From Roseburia sp. (GTDB lineage: Bacteria; Bacillota; Clostridia; Lachnospirales; Lachnospiraceae), in the NCBI GenBank assembly GCA_026168605.1, contig JAPFDX010000012.1:246291-310290 (forward strand): a DNA stretch of 64,000 nucleotides. The letters run 5' to 3'. Positions 9,273 through 18,375 of this stretch are shown here, piece after piece. A program made the translations under genes and the position numbers. The notes under the pieces are model-generated. The model ran no database searches, was not told the origin of the DNA, and saw only the letters and a program-made list of their open reading frames with translations. Each line of letters opens with the position of its first letter. Position 1 is the first letter of the stretch.

Positions 9273-10277
9273 TTACTCCTCCTCCGTCCCAGTCTCCTCC
9301 AAATCTGCTTTGCCGGAAGTATCCCCCTCCACAAGCTCCTGATTTCTTTCATACATATCTTCAAGCTTAAGGGTATCCCGGTAGACGCCGCTCGTGTCGC
9401 CGTTGATGGAGATCTGCACCTTATTGATCGCGGGCAGCTCACACAGCGAATTTACGATCGAATAGATGACCACCGGCTCGCTCACCTGGTAATCCTGATT
9501 GCGGAACCCCTCGTCCAGACTCACATAGCAGACGCCGTCCACGACCGAGACCTTCACCAGCTTGGTTCCCGCCGGGATCGCAGATTTCGCGCCCTTTGCG
9601 GACGGTCCCTCCAAAAGCTGCTCCATCACGAGCTTCTCCAGCGACACATTGCTGCTGTAATAGACCTCCTCGCGCACCTCCCGCACCAGAGCGTCCCCCG
9701 TCTCATTTGCAAAATAGAGCGTCAGCGCGGTGTTCTGGATGGAATTGATCTGCTCTCCCGGATTTTCCACAAAGCTGTCCGCGCTCATACTGCCGATCAG
9801 ATTGCCGTGCGAATCCGTAAGCGGCGCGTCCTCCACATAAAAATTCACGGTGTCCACACCTTTGATCTGCGTCATGGTACGCACGACCGCCGCCCGGCAG
9901 AGCACCTCCTCGACCGCCCCCATCTTCTTGTAGTCCGCGTCAAACCACAGTGTCAGCAGAGCGCCGTCCAGCGAATATCTGGTGATCTCCACGTCGCTCG
10001 GCACCGGCTTGCGGTATTCCACCTCGTCCGTATCCGAGCAGAGCGCCGCCAGAAATTCCCGGATCAGATCCCCGGTTCTCGTCGATTCCGGCTCATACGC
10101 GACCGGAACGATCGCCGTCTTTTCCTTATTCAGATATTCGATATAATACGTGCTCTCCTCCGGCGCGCCGCCGCAGCCGGAAAGCACTCCAAAAACCATA
10201 CACAGAGCAAGCAGACACGCCTGCATCCGCCTGCTGCCCCTTCCATACCTTTTTTCCTTTATTTTTTTCAATCTCAT
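9273..10277 (-). CDS. GerMN-domain lipoprotein
   Basis: 334 residues with a basic N-terminus, hydrophobic segment and lipobox (VLSGC, about residue 35), so a membrane-anchored lipoprotein. Two GerMN-type repeats follow: about residues 60-175 (LIREFLAAL..., FYVEDAPLTDSHGNLIGSMSADSFVEN) and about 185-310 (LTLYFANETGDALV..., EKLVMEQLLEGPSAKG..., CYVSLDEGFRN). GerM proteins act in sporulation or germination around the envelope in Bacillus; the exact role here is not known. It is the gene directly after the histidine kinase, with an AGGAG overlapping the kinase stop, as in many Clostridia where a GerMN protein accompanies a WalKR-like pair. The last residues are acidic (LEETGTEEE). Confidence 0.85.
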   Translation of the reverse strand: MRLKKIKEKRYGRGSRRMQACLLALCMVFGVLSGCGGAPEESTYYIEYLNKEKTAIVPVAYEPESTRTGDLIREFLAALCSDTDEVEYRKPVPSDVEITRYSLDGALLTLWFDADYKKMGAVEEVLCRAAVVRTMTQIKGVDTVNFYVEDAPLTDSHGNLIGSMSADSFVENPGEQINSIQNTALTLYFANETGDALVREVREEVYYSSNVSLEKLVMEQLLEGPSAKGAKSAIPAGTKLVKVSVVDGVCYVSLDEGFRNQDYQVSEPVVIYSIVNSLCELPAINKVQISINGDTSGVYRDTLKLEDMYERNQELVEGDTSGKADLEETGTEEE

Positions 10278-10283
10278 CTTCTC

Positions 10284-11729
10284 CTAAGAAATATAATTGA
10301 GCGGGATGCGGACATTGAAGATCGTGCCCTCCCCCTCCGTGCTAAACACCTTGATCGCACCGCGGTGCATCAGGATGGCATTTCTCGTGATCGCAAGTCC
10401 AAGTCCCGTACCGCCGATCTCTCTGGAATGAGACTTGTCCACGCGGTAAAAACGCTCAAAAATATGCTCCAGCGAATCCTCCGGAATCCCCATGCCGGAA
10501 TCCTCCACCTTCAGATAAAAATACTGGTGGTCGGCGTTTAGGGAGACGTGCACCCAGCCGTCCTCCTTGTTGTATTTGATCGCATTTTCGATCAGGTTCG
10601 TGAACGCCAGCGTAATCTTCACCTCGTCGACATCCGCAGTGACCGGACGGAAACTCTCCAACACCAGCTCCACCTTCTGCCTTTCCGCGATCGGCTTTAG
10701 GCGCTTTAGGATCGTCTCGACCAGCTCGTTGATATTCACCTGCGAAATATTCAGATCCGCCGCAGATTTATCCATCTTGACAAGGGAGAGCAGATCATTG
10801 ATGATCTTCGTCTCACGCTCCACCTCGTTGCCGATATCCGCCATAAATTCCTGATACAGCTCGACCGGAGCATTCTCCATGCTGTTGATGGAATCCGCCA
10901 GAACCTTCATGGAAGTGAGCGGCGTCTTTAATTCGTGGGAGACATTCGACACAAATTCCTGTCTGGAATCATCGAGCACCTTCATTCTGCCGATCATCCC
11001 GTTAAACTTCTCGCAGATCTCCTTTGTCTCTGTGTAATCATCGACCGCAAGGGCATCCTCGCCGTATCCGGTCTGCACCTCCTCGATCGACCGCGACAGC
11101 TTATGCAGCGGTCTTACCAGCCATGACGCCACAAAATAGGCGATCGTGCCGATGATAAAAATACACGTCAGCATGATCACGGCTGTGCTCGTGGAGAGAT
11201 ATTCCAGATTCAGATTGATGCTGTCAGTCGACACGCTGACCATCATCACACCGATGATATACTTCTCCCCGGTGTCCTCCTCCGTCTCTATCAGCGGGAG
11301 TGTCATTTCAATATAGCGGTTTTTGGCGTCATATTTCGTGATCTCCTCCCCGCCAAAACTTTTCATGACCTCCTCCGAGATGATCGTCTTTCCATTGTCA
11401 AGCGCATAGGTATCGCGCACAATATGAAAGCTGTCGTCGATGATCATGACCCGCCCGTCATAAATCGTGGAGAGCTGCTCGATCTGTACATCCACCTCGC
11501 CCACGGTCTGCCCACTATTCAGATAATCACTGGAAACAATCTGATTTGCCAGTATCTTCGCCTGGCTCAAGATCTCACTCGTGCGGATAAACACCGCACG
11601 GTTTTCATAAGAACCGAGCATACCTGCACGGGACAGTACGCTCGGTATGATTCCTATCAGAAGAAACAAAAGGATCAGTCTCCACCTGAGACTTCCAAAA
11701 AAATCTGCTGCTTTCTTAAACTTCGTCAT
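10284..11729 (-). CDS. Two-component sensor histidine kinase, WalK-like
   Basis: About 481 residues. Membrane segments at roughly 17-36 and 182-203 enclose an extracellular sensor of about 145 residues. A HAMP linker follows (VRPLHKLSRSIEEVQTG), then the dimerisation/phosphoacceptor helix with SHELKTPLTSM (His near 265) and an ATP-binding domain with NLIENAIKYN, VEDSGMGIPE, FERFYRVDKSH and GGTGLGLAI. A longer frame open to 11876 overlaps the response regulator gene; the ATG at 11729, 14 bp behind that gene and preceded by AGGTGTATGGA, is the sensible start. With the regulator upstream it forms a two-component system, perhaps for cell-wall state, inferred only from its WalK-like layout. Confidence 0.92.
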   Translation of the reverse strand: MTKFKKAADFFGSLRWRLILLFLLIGIIPSVLSRAGMLGSYENRAVFIRTSEILSQAKILANQIVSSDYLNSGQTVGEVDVQIEQLSTIYDGRVMIIDDSFHIVRDTYALDNGKTIISEEVMKSFGGEEITKYDAKNRYIEMTLPLIETEEDTGEKYIIGVMMVSVSTDSINLNLEYLSTSTAVIMLTCIFIIGTIAYFVASWLVRPLHKLSRSIEEVQTGYGEDALAVDDYTETKEICEKFNGMIGRMKVLDDSRQEFVSNVSHELKTPLTSMKVLADSINSMENAPVELYQEFMADIGNEVERETKIINDLLSLVKMDKSAADLNISQVNINELVETILKRLKPIAERQKVELVLESFRPVTADVDEVKITLAFTNLIENAIKYNKEDGWVHVSLNADHQYFYLKVEDSGMGIPEDSLEHIFERFYRVDKSHSREIGGTGLGLAITRNAILMHRGAIKVFSTEGEGTIFNVRIPLNYIS

Positions 11730-11742
11730 TCCATACACCTGT

Positions 11743-12441
11743 TTAATTCTCGGAATAGTAATATCCCACACCCCACTTGGTGTGCACATACCTCGGCTCG
11801 CTCGGATTGCTCTCGATCTTCTCGCGCAGACGCCGCACATGAACATCCACCGTGCGCACATCACCCGGGTACTCATAGCCCCACACGAGATTCAAAAGAT
11901 TCTCCCTGCCGTACACCTTGTTGGGATGATTGACCAGCAGTTCGAGAAGGTCAAATTCCTTCGCCGTCAGATTCACCTCTCTGCCCTGGATAAAGAGCCT
12001 CCGGCTCTCGCAGTCCAGACGCAGATCGCCCGCCTCGACGACCTTCGCCTCCTCCTCTTTCTTCTTCTGCGCATTTCCCGAGGTCCGCCGCATGATCGCC
12101 TTGATCCTCGCCTTGACCTCCAGGATATTGAACGGTTTTGTGATATAATCATCCGCACCGTACTCCAGTCCCAGGATCTTATCCATGTCGTCACCCTTTG
12201 CCGTCAGCATGACGATCGGCATATCGGAAAACTCACGGATCTGCTGGCACACCGCAAAGCCGTCGATCTTCGGCAGCATAATATCCAGCAGGATCATGTC
12301 GTACACCGTCTCCCGCGCCATGCGCAGCGCCTCCTCGCCATCATAGGCGCAGTCCACCTCCATGCCGTCCTGCTCTAAGCTAAAGCGGATTCCCTTCACA
12401 ATCAATTTTTCATCATCTACCACAAGAACCTTCTTCGCCAT
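11743..12441 (-). CDS. Response regulator, OmpR/PhoB family
   Basis: 232 residues. The receiver domain (1-115) has the acidic pair DD at 9-10, the phosphoacceptor D53 in MILLDIMLP, T80 and K102 (TKPF). The C-terminal winged-helix DNA-binding domain follows (about 130-230: LTAKEFDLLELLVNHPNKVYGRENLL, VDVHVRRLREKIE, HTKWGVGYYY). It starts directly after comEA (1 bp between the comEA stop and the ATG) and precedes its kinase by 13 bp, so the three genes are very probably one transcript. The order is close to that of WalRK-like systems, but which genes it controls cannot be read from the sequence. Confidence 0.93.
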   Translation of the reverse strand: MAKKVLVVDDEKLIVKGIRFSLEQDGMEVDCAYDGEEALRMARETVYDMILLDIMLPKIDGFAVCQQIREFSDMPIVMLTAKGDDMDKILGLEYGADDYITKPFNILEVKARIKAIMRRTSGNAQKKKEEEAKVVEAGDLRLDCESRRLFIQGREVNLTAKEFDLLELLVNHPNKVYGRENLLNLVWGYEYPGDVRTVDVHVRRLREKIESNPSEPRYVHTKWGVGYYYSEN

Positions 12442-12442
12442 C

Positions 12443-13138
12443 TCACTTCACCCTTATATTATCTTTTATCCGGTTATAAAGCCCCTCTTTGATACCGGTC
12501 ACATTCATGATCTCTTCAATGGAAGAAAAACCGCCACTCTCCTGACGATAAGCCAGAATATCATCCGCCTTCGACTGCCCGATACCCGGGAGCGTCATCA
12601 GCTCCTCGCCGGTCGCCGTGTTGAGATTCACGCGCCCGTCTGTCTCTGCCGGTTCTCCCGCAGCGCCACCCGAAACATTCAGCACGTCCGTGCCGACGCC
12701 TGCCTGCGCTTCCTCCACCGTCGGCAAAAATATCATCTGCCCATCGCTGACCGTCTCCGCCTGGTTGACAGAAGACGCGCTTGCCTCCGCTGTCAGTCCG
12801 CCCGCAAGCTGTATCACCTCATAGATCCTGCTGCCGGACGGCACCTCATAGACCCCGGGATGCGCCACCGCGCCGCACAGATAAACATAACAGATCGCAT
12901 CTGGCTCCTGTCCCTCTGCTGCGGAAACCTCCTGCGCCCTCTCCTGTTCCTCCGTCCCGGGAACATCCCCTGCCGGCTGCTCCTCCCGGGACACATCGTC
13001 TTCCCCGGCGGTCTCTGTCCCGGCAGCCGCAGTCTCTGCGACCGCCTGTTCCAGATAAACCTGGTCTTCCCCGCCGCAACCCGCGCCAAAAAGGCACAGA
13101 ACTGCCGCGATGATCATCATTTTTACTCTCAAGTTCAT
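12443..13138 (-). CDS. comEA: ComEA-like DNA-binding competence lipoprotein
   Basis: About 231 residues. An N-terminal signal ends in a lipobox (LFGAGC), so it is an anchored lipoprotein. A low-complexity acidic linker follows, then an SLBB/soluble-ligand-binding domain (CYVYLCGAVAHPGVYEV, IYEVIQLAGGLT) and a C-terminal helix-hairpin-helix domain (VNLNTATGEELMTLPGIGQSKADDILAYR). ComEA binds incoming double-stranded DNA and hands it to ComEC. AAGGAG lies before the ATG at 13138; an upstream start at 13177 has no such site. It heads the block that ends with comEC and holA, but a two-component system and a GerMN lipoprotein lie between it and comEC. Confidence 0.92.
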   Translation of the reverse strand: MNLRVKMMIIAAVLCLFGAGCGGEDQVYLEQAVAETAAAGTETAGEDDVSREEQPAGDVPGTEEQERAQEVSAAEGQEPDAICYVYLCGAVAHPGVYEVPSGSRIYEVIQLAGGLTAEASASSVNQAETVSDGQMIFLPTVEEAQAGVGTDVLNVSGGAAGEPAETDGRVNLNTATGEELMTLPGIGQSKADDILAYRQESGGFSSIEEIMNVTGIKEGLYNRIKDNIRVK

Positions 13139-13197
13139 AAGCACTCTCCTTCTGGTTCCGAATGAAGGAGTCCTCAATGCCCATTACTTCTATTCTA

Positions 13198-13228
13198 GCG
13201 AAAATTTATGCCCCTGACAAGGGGCATT
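13198..13228 (-). terminator. Terminator behind the solute-binding protein gene
   Basis: TGCCCCTTGTCAGGGGCA forms a compact hairpin (13209-13226) followed on the minus strand by TAAATTTT. It separates the solute-binding protein gene from comEA. Confidence 0.5.
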
Positions 13229-13238
13229 GGATGTTTTT

Positions 13239-14429
13239 TCAGAAATATTTAGAGATCGTCTCTTCCAGCGATACCCAGAAGTCCTTGGCGTCGACAGAAT
13301 CCGGCACCAGAACCGCAGATTCGTAGGCGTCAAACGCCACCTGCTCCACCCAGTCCGGCTCCGCGGACGGGATCACCGAATAGTGACCGCTCAGACCGTG
13401 GAGTTCTCCCGCCATCGTGACTGTCGCAAAGTAGGCAAAATCTGCCGCCTCCTCTCCCTTTTCCGAAAAATCGTTCACGACCAGCATATCCGTGATGGCG
13501 CAGGGATCCGCCGGCAGCGTATCGTTCAGATCCGGGATCTGCATCAGGGAATACTCGTAGCCTTCCAGCCGATACAGAGAACTCGTGTCGATCATTGCCG
13601 ACAGTGTTCTTCCGCCCAGAAAATTCTCGATAATGCTCTCCTCGGACACCGTCTGGGCATCCACGGAGAAGGACTCCAGAATTTTCTCAAAATATGCCAG
13701 ATCCTGCTGGTACAGTTCCTCATTATAGATGACATTCAGTTTCTCCGCCTCCGTCTTTTCGAAGGTCACACTGTTTGAGATAAACGGAAAATCATAGAAT
13801 GCGTCGTTGACGTCCCACTCCAGCAGATAGGACACATTCTCCGGCGGCTCGTTCGCATCGGAGTAATCGATGAGCGCCTGAAGCGAATCCGGCGCCGTCT
13901 CAAAATAGCCGTTCTGGTAGACAAACACGCAGGTGTGAAAGCTTAACGGATAGCCGAGCAGCTTCCCCTGATAGGTCGACGCCGTCACTGCATTTTTCGC
14001 AGCCCGTGCCGCGCTGACATCGTTCTCATTCACGGAGACAAGACCATAGCGGTACGCCTCCTCCAGATTGTCCCCTGAAATCAGGTAGACGTCCGGAAAA
14101 GCCCCGTCCTGCATGGTCTCATCATAGATCGCGCCGATATAATCCGGCACATTCTGGCACTGCACTGCCACCTTGACCCCCGTTTTGTCAAAATAAGCCC
14201 GCGCTGCCTCCTCAAAAAATTTTGTATAACTCTCATCCTCATACCAGAATACCACATCCGCAGCGGCACTTTGGTACGCCTCGTCATAAGCCGCCTCCGT
14301 ATCCGCGGAAGGGTCGCCGCCCTTCCCCAGGATGTCGGTCAGACCGCTCTTTGTCACGCCAACTGCCGCGAGCACCAGCACTCCGCCGATCGCCGCCGCA
14401 GACAATAATTTCTTTTGTAATGCTTCCAT
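13239..14429 (-). CDS. Membrane-anchored extracellular solute-binding protein
   Basis: 396 residues. A single N-terminal hydrophobic segment (LLSAAAIGGVLVLAAVGV) without a lipobox cysteine suggests a signal anchor. The rest resembles periplasmic-type binding proteins of ABC sugar importers: VVFWYEDESYTKFFEEAARAYFDKTGVKV, then FPDVYLISGDNLEEAYRYGLV and a hinge region with KLLGYPLSFHTCVFVYQN, ending in a run of aromatic and acidic residues. No permease or ATPase gene is adjacent, so it either works with a transporter elsewhere or has another ligand-sensing role. It lies between comEA and argD as a single gene with its own downstream hairpin. Family assignment is moderate; the substrate is unknown. 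Confidence 0.75.
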   Translation of the reverse strand: MEALQKKLLSAAAIGGVLVLAAVGVTKSGLTDILGKGGDPSADTEAAYDEAYQSAAADVVFWYEDESYTKFFEEAARAYFDKTGVKVAVQCQNVPDYIGAIYDETMQDGAFPDVYLISGDNLEEAYRYGLVSVNENDVSAARAAKNAVTASTYQGKLLGYPLSFHTCVFVYQNGYFETAPDSLQALIDYSDANEPPENVSYLLEWDVNDAFYDFPFISNSVTFEKTEAEKLNVIYNEELYQQDLAYFEKILESFSVDAQTVSEESIIENFLGGRTLSAMIDTSSLYRLEGYEYSLMQIPDLNDTLPADPCAITDMLVVNDFSEKGEEAADFAYFATVTMAGELHGLSGHYSVIPSAEPDWVEQVAFDAYESAVLVPDSVDAKDFWVSLEETISKYF

Positions 14430-14449
14430 TTTTCTTCCCTATGCTCTGT

Positions 14450-15658
14450 TTATATTTTACCGACTGCACGAAAGACAGCGGAAAGCTTCTCTGCCATCTC
14501 GTCTATGTGCTCTTTTTCGATAATCAGCGGCGGTACAAAACGAAGCACATCCGATCCTGCCGTGAGCACGATAAGCTCCCCGGAAAGCGCCTGCGCGGCG
14601 ATCTCTCCGACCGGCTTTTTGCAGACCAGTCCCTGCATCAGCCCCAGCCCCCTGCGCTCCGTCACAAAATCAAAGGACGCTGCAAGCTCATCCAGCTTTT
14701 GCTCCAGATACGGCGCAACCTCATTCACGTGTCCTGTGACATCGTCGCGCTCCATCATCTTTAGCACCGTTGTCACCACAGCTCCCGCCAGGGGATTGCC
14801 CCCGTAGGTCGTGCCGTGGTCGCCCGGCGCAAGGGATCTTTTCGCCACGCGCTCCGTCATGAGAAATGCGCCGACGGGAACACCGCAGCCGAGCGCCTTC
14901 GCCGCCGTCATAATGTCCGGTTTCACGCCGTAGCGCTGCCACGCGAACATCGCGCCGCATCGTCCCATCCCGCACTGGATCTCATCGAGGATCAGCAGAA
15001 TGTCATGCGCATTGCAGAGTGCGCGCACACCCTCTAAAAATTCCGCCGTGGCAGGATAAATTCCACCCTCGCCTTGTACTGTCTCCAAAATAATAGCACA
15101 GGTTCGCTCATTTATCAAAGCTTTTACGCTTTCTAACTGATTAAATTCTGCAAAACGCACGCCGGGCAGCAGCGGCTCAAACGGTTCCCTGTAATGCGCA
15201 TTGCCCGTGACGGACAAAGCTCCCAGACTTCTGCCGTGAAACGAGTGGTTCATCGCAATGATCTCGTGTCCCGCATGACCGTCCCGCAGATACGCATATT
15301 TCTTCGCCGCCTTGACTGCCCCCTCGACCGCCTCCGTGCCGCTGTTCGTAAAAAAGACGCGCTCCATGCCCGCCGCCTCCGTGAGAAGCTTTGCCGCCTC
15401 CGCCACCGGCTCATTGTAGTACAGATTGGAGATGTGCAGCAGCTTGTCGACCTGCGCCTTCACCGCTGCGCCATACTCCTCATTCCCATAGCCGAGCGCG
15501 CTGACCGCGATGCCCGCGCCGAAATCGAGGTATTCTCTGCCATCTGTATCGTAGAGATACACGCCCCTGCCGTGGTCAAACACGACCGGAAAACGGTTGT
15601 ATGTATGGAGGATGCTGTCTTCGGCGTCCTTTATGATCTCTTCTCTATTCCTGCCCAT
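14450..15658 (-). CDS. argD: Acetylornithine aminotransferase
   Basis: 402 residues, full length. This PLP enzyme makes N-acetylornithine from N-acetylglutamate semialdehyde. Family marks: the glycine-rich [16 protein letters not shown], the [16 protein letters not shown] stretch, the cofactor aspartate in [13 protein letters not shown] and the PLP lysine in [16 protein letters not shown]. The start overlaps the end of argB by 14 bp, which suggests translational coupling. It is the last gene of argC-GNAT-argJ-argB-argD. The argB neighbour and full arginine set argue for ArgD rather than another class III aminotransferase. Confidence 0.95.
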   Translation of the reverse strand: MGRNREEIIKDAEDSILHTYNRFPVVFDHGRGVYLYDTDGREYLDFGAGIAVSALGYGNEEYGAAVKAQVDKLLHISNLYYNEPVAEAAKLLTEAAGMERVFFTNSGTEAVEGAVKAAKKYAYLRDGHAGHEIIAMNHSFHGRSLGALSVTGNAHYREPFEPLLPGVRFAEFNQLESVKALINERTCAIILETVQGEGGIYPATAEFLEGVRALCNAHDILLILDEIQCGMGRCGAMFAWQRYGVKPDIMTAAKALGCGVPVGAFLMTERVAKRSLAPGDHGTTYGGNPLAGAVVTTVLKMMERDDVTGHVNEVAPYLEQKLDELAASFDFVTERRGLGLMQGLVCKKPVGEIAAQALSGELIVLTAGSDVLRFVPPLIIEKEHIDEMAEKLSAVFRAVGKI

Positions 15659-16544
15659 ACCCCTGCTCCTTATCCCCGAGGATCGCCGTGCCGATCCCCT
15701 GATTTGTAAAGATCTCCAGCAGCAGACAGTGGGCGATCCTTCCGTCCAGAATATGTACGCGCGACACGCCGTTTTCGATGGCGTCGATACAACTGTTTAA
15801 CTTCGGCAGCATACCGCCCCCGATCAGTCCGCCGCCGATCAGGGCGCGCGCCTCCTCCACATTCAGTTCGGAGATCAGCGTCCCCTTGTCCGCCGGGTCT
15901 TTGTACACGCCCTCGATGTCCGTCAGAAACGCCAGTTTTTCCGCATTCACCGCCTTTGCGATCGCACACGCCGCATCGTCCGCATTGATGTTGTAGCTCT
16001 GGTATTTGTCATCCATGCCGACCGGACAGACGATCGGAAGAAAATCCTTTTCCAGAAGGTCATGGAGGATCTTTGGATTGGCCTCTGTGATCTCCCCGAC
16101 AAATCCGATGTCCTCGCCGTCCGCATATTTTTTCTTTACCTTCAGCAGACCGCCGTCCTTGCCGCTGACGCCAACCGCATTGACGCCGAGCTCCTCAACG
16201 AGCGCCACCAGCGATTTGTTGACCTTATTTAACACCATCTCCGCGATCTCCATCGTCGCCGCGTCCGTCTTGCGCAGCCCGTTCACAAACACGGGCTTCA
16301 TGCCCGCCTTTTCCACCCAGCGGCTGATCTCCTTGCCGCCGCCGTGCACGATGATCGGCTTAAATCCCACCAGCTTCAGCAGCGTCACGTCCTGGATGAC
16401 ATGGCGCTTTAACTCCTCGTCCACCATCGCGCTTCCGCCGTATTTTACCACAATGATCCTCCGGTTAAACTCCTGGATATACGGCAGCGCCTCGATCAAA
16501 ACCTCCGCCTTGCCGAGCAGGCTCTGCATATTTTTCTCGTCCAT
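15645..16544 (-). CDS. argB: Acetylglutamate kinase
   Basis: 299 residues. ArgB phosphorylates N-acetylglutamate in the second step of arginine synthesis. The amino-acid kinase fold is clear: [10 protein letters not shown] at the N-terminus, [12 protein letters not shown] (phosphate-binding glycines), then [27 protein letters not shown] and the C-terminal [14 protein letters not shown]. The N-terminal extension (about 20 residues before the first strand) is the type seen in arginine-sensitive kinases that form hexamers, so feedback inhibition by arginine is plausible but not shown. It overlaps argD. Confidence 0.97.
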   Translation of the reverse strand: MDEKNMQSLLGKAEVLIEALPYIQEFNRRIIVVKYGGSAMVDEELKRHVIQDVTLLKLVGFKPIIVHGGGKEISRWVEKAGMKPVFVNGLRKTDAATMEIAEMVLNKVNKSLVALVEELGVNAVGVSGKDGGLLKVKKKYADGEDIGFVGEITEANPKILHDLLEKDFLPIVCPVGMDDKYQSYNINADDAACAIAKAVNAEKLAFLTDIEGVYKDPADKGTLISELNVEEARALIGGGLIGGGMLPKLNSCIDAIENGVSRVHILDGRIAHCLLLEIFTNQGIGTAILGDKEQGYGQE

Positions 16545-16586
16545 ATTTCCTCCATTCCGAAACGGTTTTTCACACTTTTTTCCGTG

Positions 16587-17810
16587 CTACGAGCGGTAAT
16601 CCGCATTGATCTTCACATAGTCGCAGGTTAAGTCGCAGCCCCACGCCATCGCCTCAAAACTTCCCATCTTAATGTCCGCAATGGCTGTCACCGCAGGCTC
16701 GGAAAGGATTTTCGCCGCCTCTTCCTCGCTGTAATCCACCGCCACACCGTCCTTTAAAATCCTGATCTTTCCGGCAGCGCTCTCAAAGAACAGATCCACC
16801 CTCTCCGGGTCAAACCTGGCACCGGAATAGCCCATCGCGCAGAGGATCCTGCCCCAGTTCGCGTCGTGCCCGCAGATCGCCGCCTTTGTCAGACTGGAGC
16901 TTACCACGGACTTGCTCAAAAGTTTCGCCTGCTCCTTCGACTCCGCTCCTATGACCTTCACCTCAAACAGCGCCGTCGCCCCTTCGCCGTCGCCCGCCAT
17001 CATCTTCGCCAGCGTCTCGTTGACGCAGTGGAGCGCCTCGCAGAATGTCCGGTAGTCCTCGTTTTTTTCTGCGATCAGCGGATTTTCTGCCATGCCGTTT
17101 GCCAGGAGCAGGCAGGTATCGTTCGTGGACGTATCGCCGTCCACCGAAACCATGTTGTAAGTGTCCTCCACATCCGTGCAAAGCGCCTCCTGCAACAGCT
17201 CCTGCGTGATCGCTGCGTCCGTCGTGACAAAGCTCAACATCGTGCACATATTCGGATGGATCATGCCAGACCCCTTGCACATCCCGCCGACCGTCACCGT
17301 CCTGCCGCCGAGCTCCACCGTGACAGCCGCCTCCTTCGGACGGGTGTCGGTCGTCATGATCGCCTGCGCCGCCGCGTGTCCGCCAGCCCAATCAGCCGTA
17401 AGCGCGCCCGCAAGCACGTCGATCCCCGCGCAGATGCGCCCGATGGGAAGCTGCATACCGATCACTCCGGTGGACGCCACAAGCACCTGATCCTTCGGAA
17501 CATTTAAGACCTCGCCCGCCTTCTTCGCCGCCTTGCGACAATACTCCATGCCCGCCTGTCCCGTGCAGGCGTTGGCGATCCCCGCATTGACGATGACCGC
17601 CTGCGCCTGCTTCGTCTCGTACACCACACGCTGATCCCATTTCACCGGAGCTGCCTTCACAATATTTGTTGTGAATGTTCCCGCCACAGCGCACGGAATC
17701 TCGCTGTACAAAAGCGCCATGTCCCTCCTGTCCTGATATTTGATCCCGGCTGCCACGCCTGCCGCCTGAAATCCTTTTGCCGCGGTAACTCCGCCCTTGA
17801 TCTGATCCAT
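16587..17810 (-). CDS. argJ: Bifunctional ornithine acetyltransferase / N-acetylglutamate synthase
   Basis: 407 residues. ArgJ moves the acetyl group from acetylornithine to glutamate, closing the arginine acetyl cycle. The precursor self-cleaves before a conserved threonine; here the motif is KGSGMIHPNMCTML, so the cleavage would be between Cys189 and Thr190, where many family members have Ala-Thr. The start MDQIKGGVTAAKGF (17810) has GGAGGAGAAAC just before it; the longer frame to 17864 lacks a site. Its position between the GNAT gene and argB is in the arg operon. Whether it also makes acetylglutamate from acetyl-CoA (bifunctional) cannot be decided by eye. Confidence 0.95.
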   Translation of the reverse strand: MDQIKGGVTAAKGFQAAGVAAGIKYQDRRDMALLYSEIPCAVAGTFTTNIVKAAPVKWDQRVVYETKQAQAVIVNAGIANACTGQAGMEYCRKAAKKAGEVLNVPKDQVLVASTGVIGMQLPIGRICAGIDVLAGALTADWAGGHAAAQAIMTTDTRPKEAAVTVELGGRTVTVGGMCKGSGMIHPNMCTMLSFVTTDAAITQELLQEALCTDVEDTYNMVSVDGDTSTNDTCLLLANGMAENPLIAEKNEDYRTFCEALHCVNETLAKMMAGDGEGATALFEVKVIGAESKEQAKLLSKSVVSSSLTKAAICGHDANWGRILCAMGYSGARFDPERVDLFFESAAGKIRILKDGVAVDYSEEEAAKILSEPAVTAIADIKMGSFEAMAWGCDLTCDYVKINADYRS

Positions 17811-17867
17811 GTTTCTCCTCCATTCCAAAGCAATCTTCTTTTCTGTGCGGCTTAAGTGCCGCATCCC

Positions 17868-18329
17868 TCACGGGTTATAGGTCGTGATATTTTTCTCGTT
17901 CAACACATATTCATAATAGTTGACGTCCTCCCGAAACGACCAGCCAAGCCCCTGCCAGAAACGGTTGCCAATCTCATTGCTGCAAAATGCGATCAGATTG
18001 ACCCTGCTGATCTGCTCGGCGGCAAGCGCCTCAAGACAAGCGGCAACCAGCGCCTGCCCGATGCCGTGCTCGCGGTGATCCTCCCGCACGCACACATGAT
18101 AGAGGCAGCCCCGTCTCCCGTCATGCCCGCAGAGGATCGCGCCCACGATCTCGTCCCCGCTGACCGCCACCATGCAGGTCGTTGGATTTCTTTTGAGAAA
18201 GCGGGTCACACCCTCCGCAGAGTCATCTAGGCTCCGTATTCCAAAGCCGTGGATCCCGGTCCACAGACCGTATACTTTTTCATAATCCGCAGGCTGCATC
18301 ACGCGGATCTTCCATTTCTGTGTATCCAT
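17868..18329 (-). CDS. GNAT-family N-acetyltransferase in the arginine operon
   Basis: 153 residues, a single GNAT domain. The acetyl-CoA loop region reads VCVREDHREHGIGQALVAACLEALAAE (the R/Q-x-x-G-x-G/A type), followed by the FCSNEIGNRFWQGLGWSFREDVNYYEY strand-helix end typical of the fold. The ATG at 18329 follows GAAGGAG; a longer frame to 18419 runs into argC and lacks a site. It is placed between argC and argJ in the same direction with short gaps, so it is likely cotranscribed. A role as a short, stand-alone N-acetylglutamate synthase is attractive from context, but the family is broad and the substrate is not predictable. Confidence 0.85.
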   Translation of the reverse strand: MDTQKWKIRVMQPADYEKVYGLWTGIHGFGIRSLDDSAEGVTRFLKRNPTTCMVAVSGDEIVGAILCGHDGRRGCLYHVCVREDHREHGIGQALVAACLEALAAEQISRVNLIAFCSNEIGNRFWQGLGWSFREDVNYYEYVLNEKNITTYNP

Positions 18330-18375
18330 GCCAAAACTCCTTCTGCCGTCTGCTGTCAGAGGGTGCAGTCCCTCT

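Noticed and set aside
8886..10541. 551-codon plus-strand frame
   Set aside because: It is antisense to comEC, the GerMN gene and the kinase, all with clear family motifs; its product is rich in Arg, His and Leu with no domain, typical of a shadow frame in GC-rich DNA.
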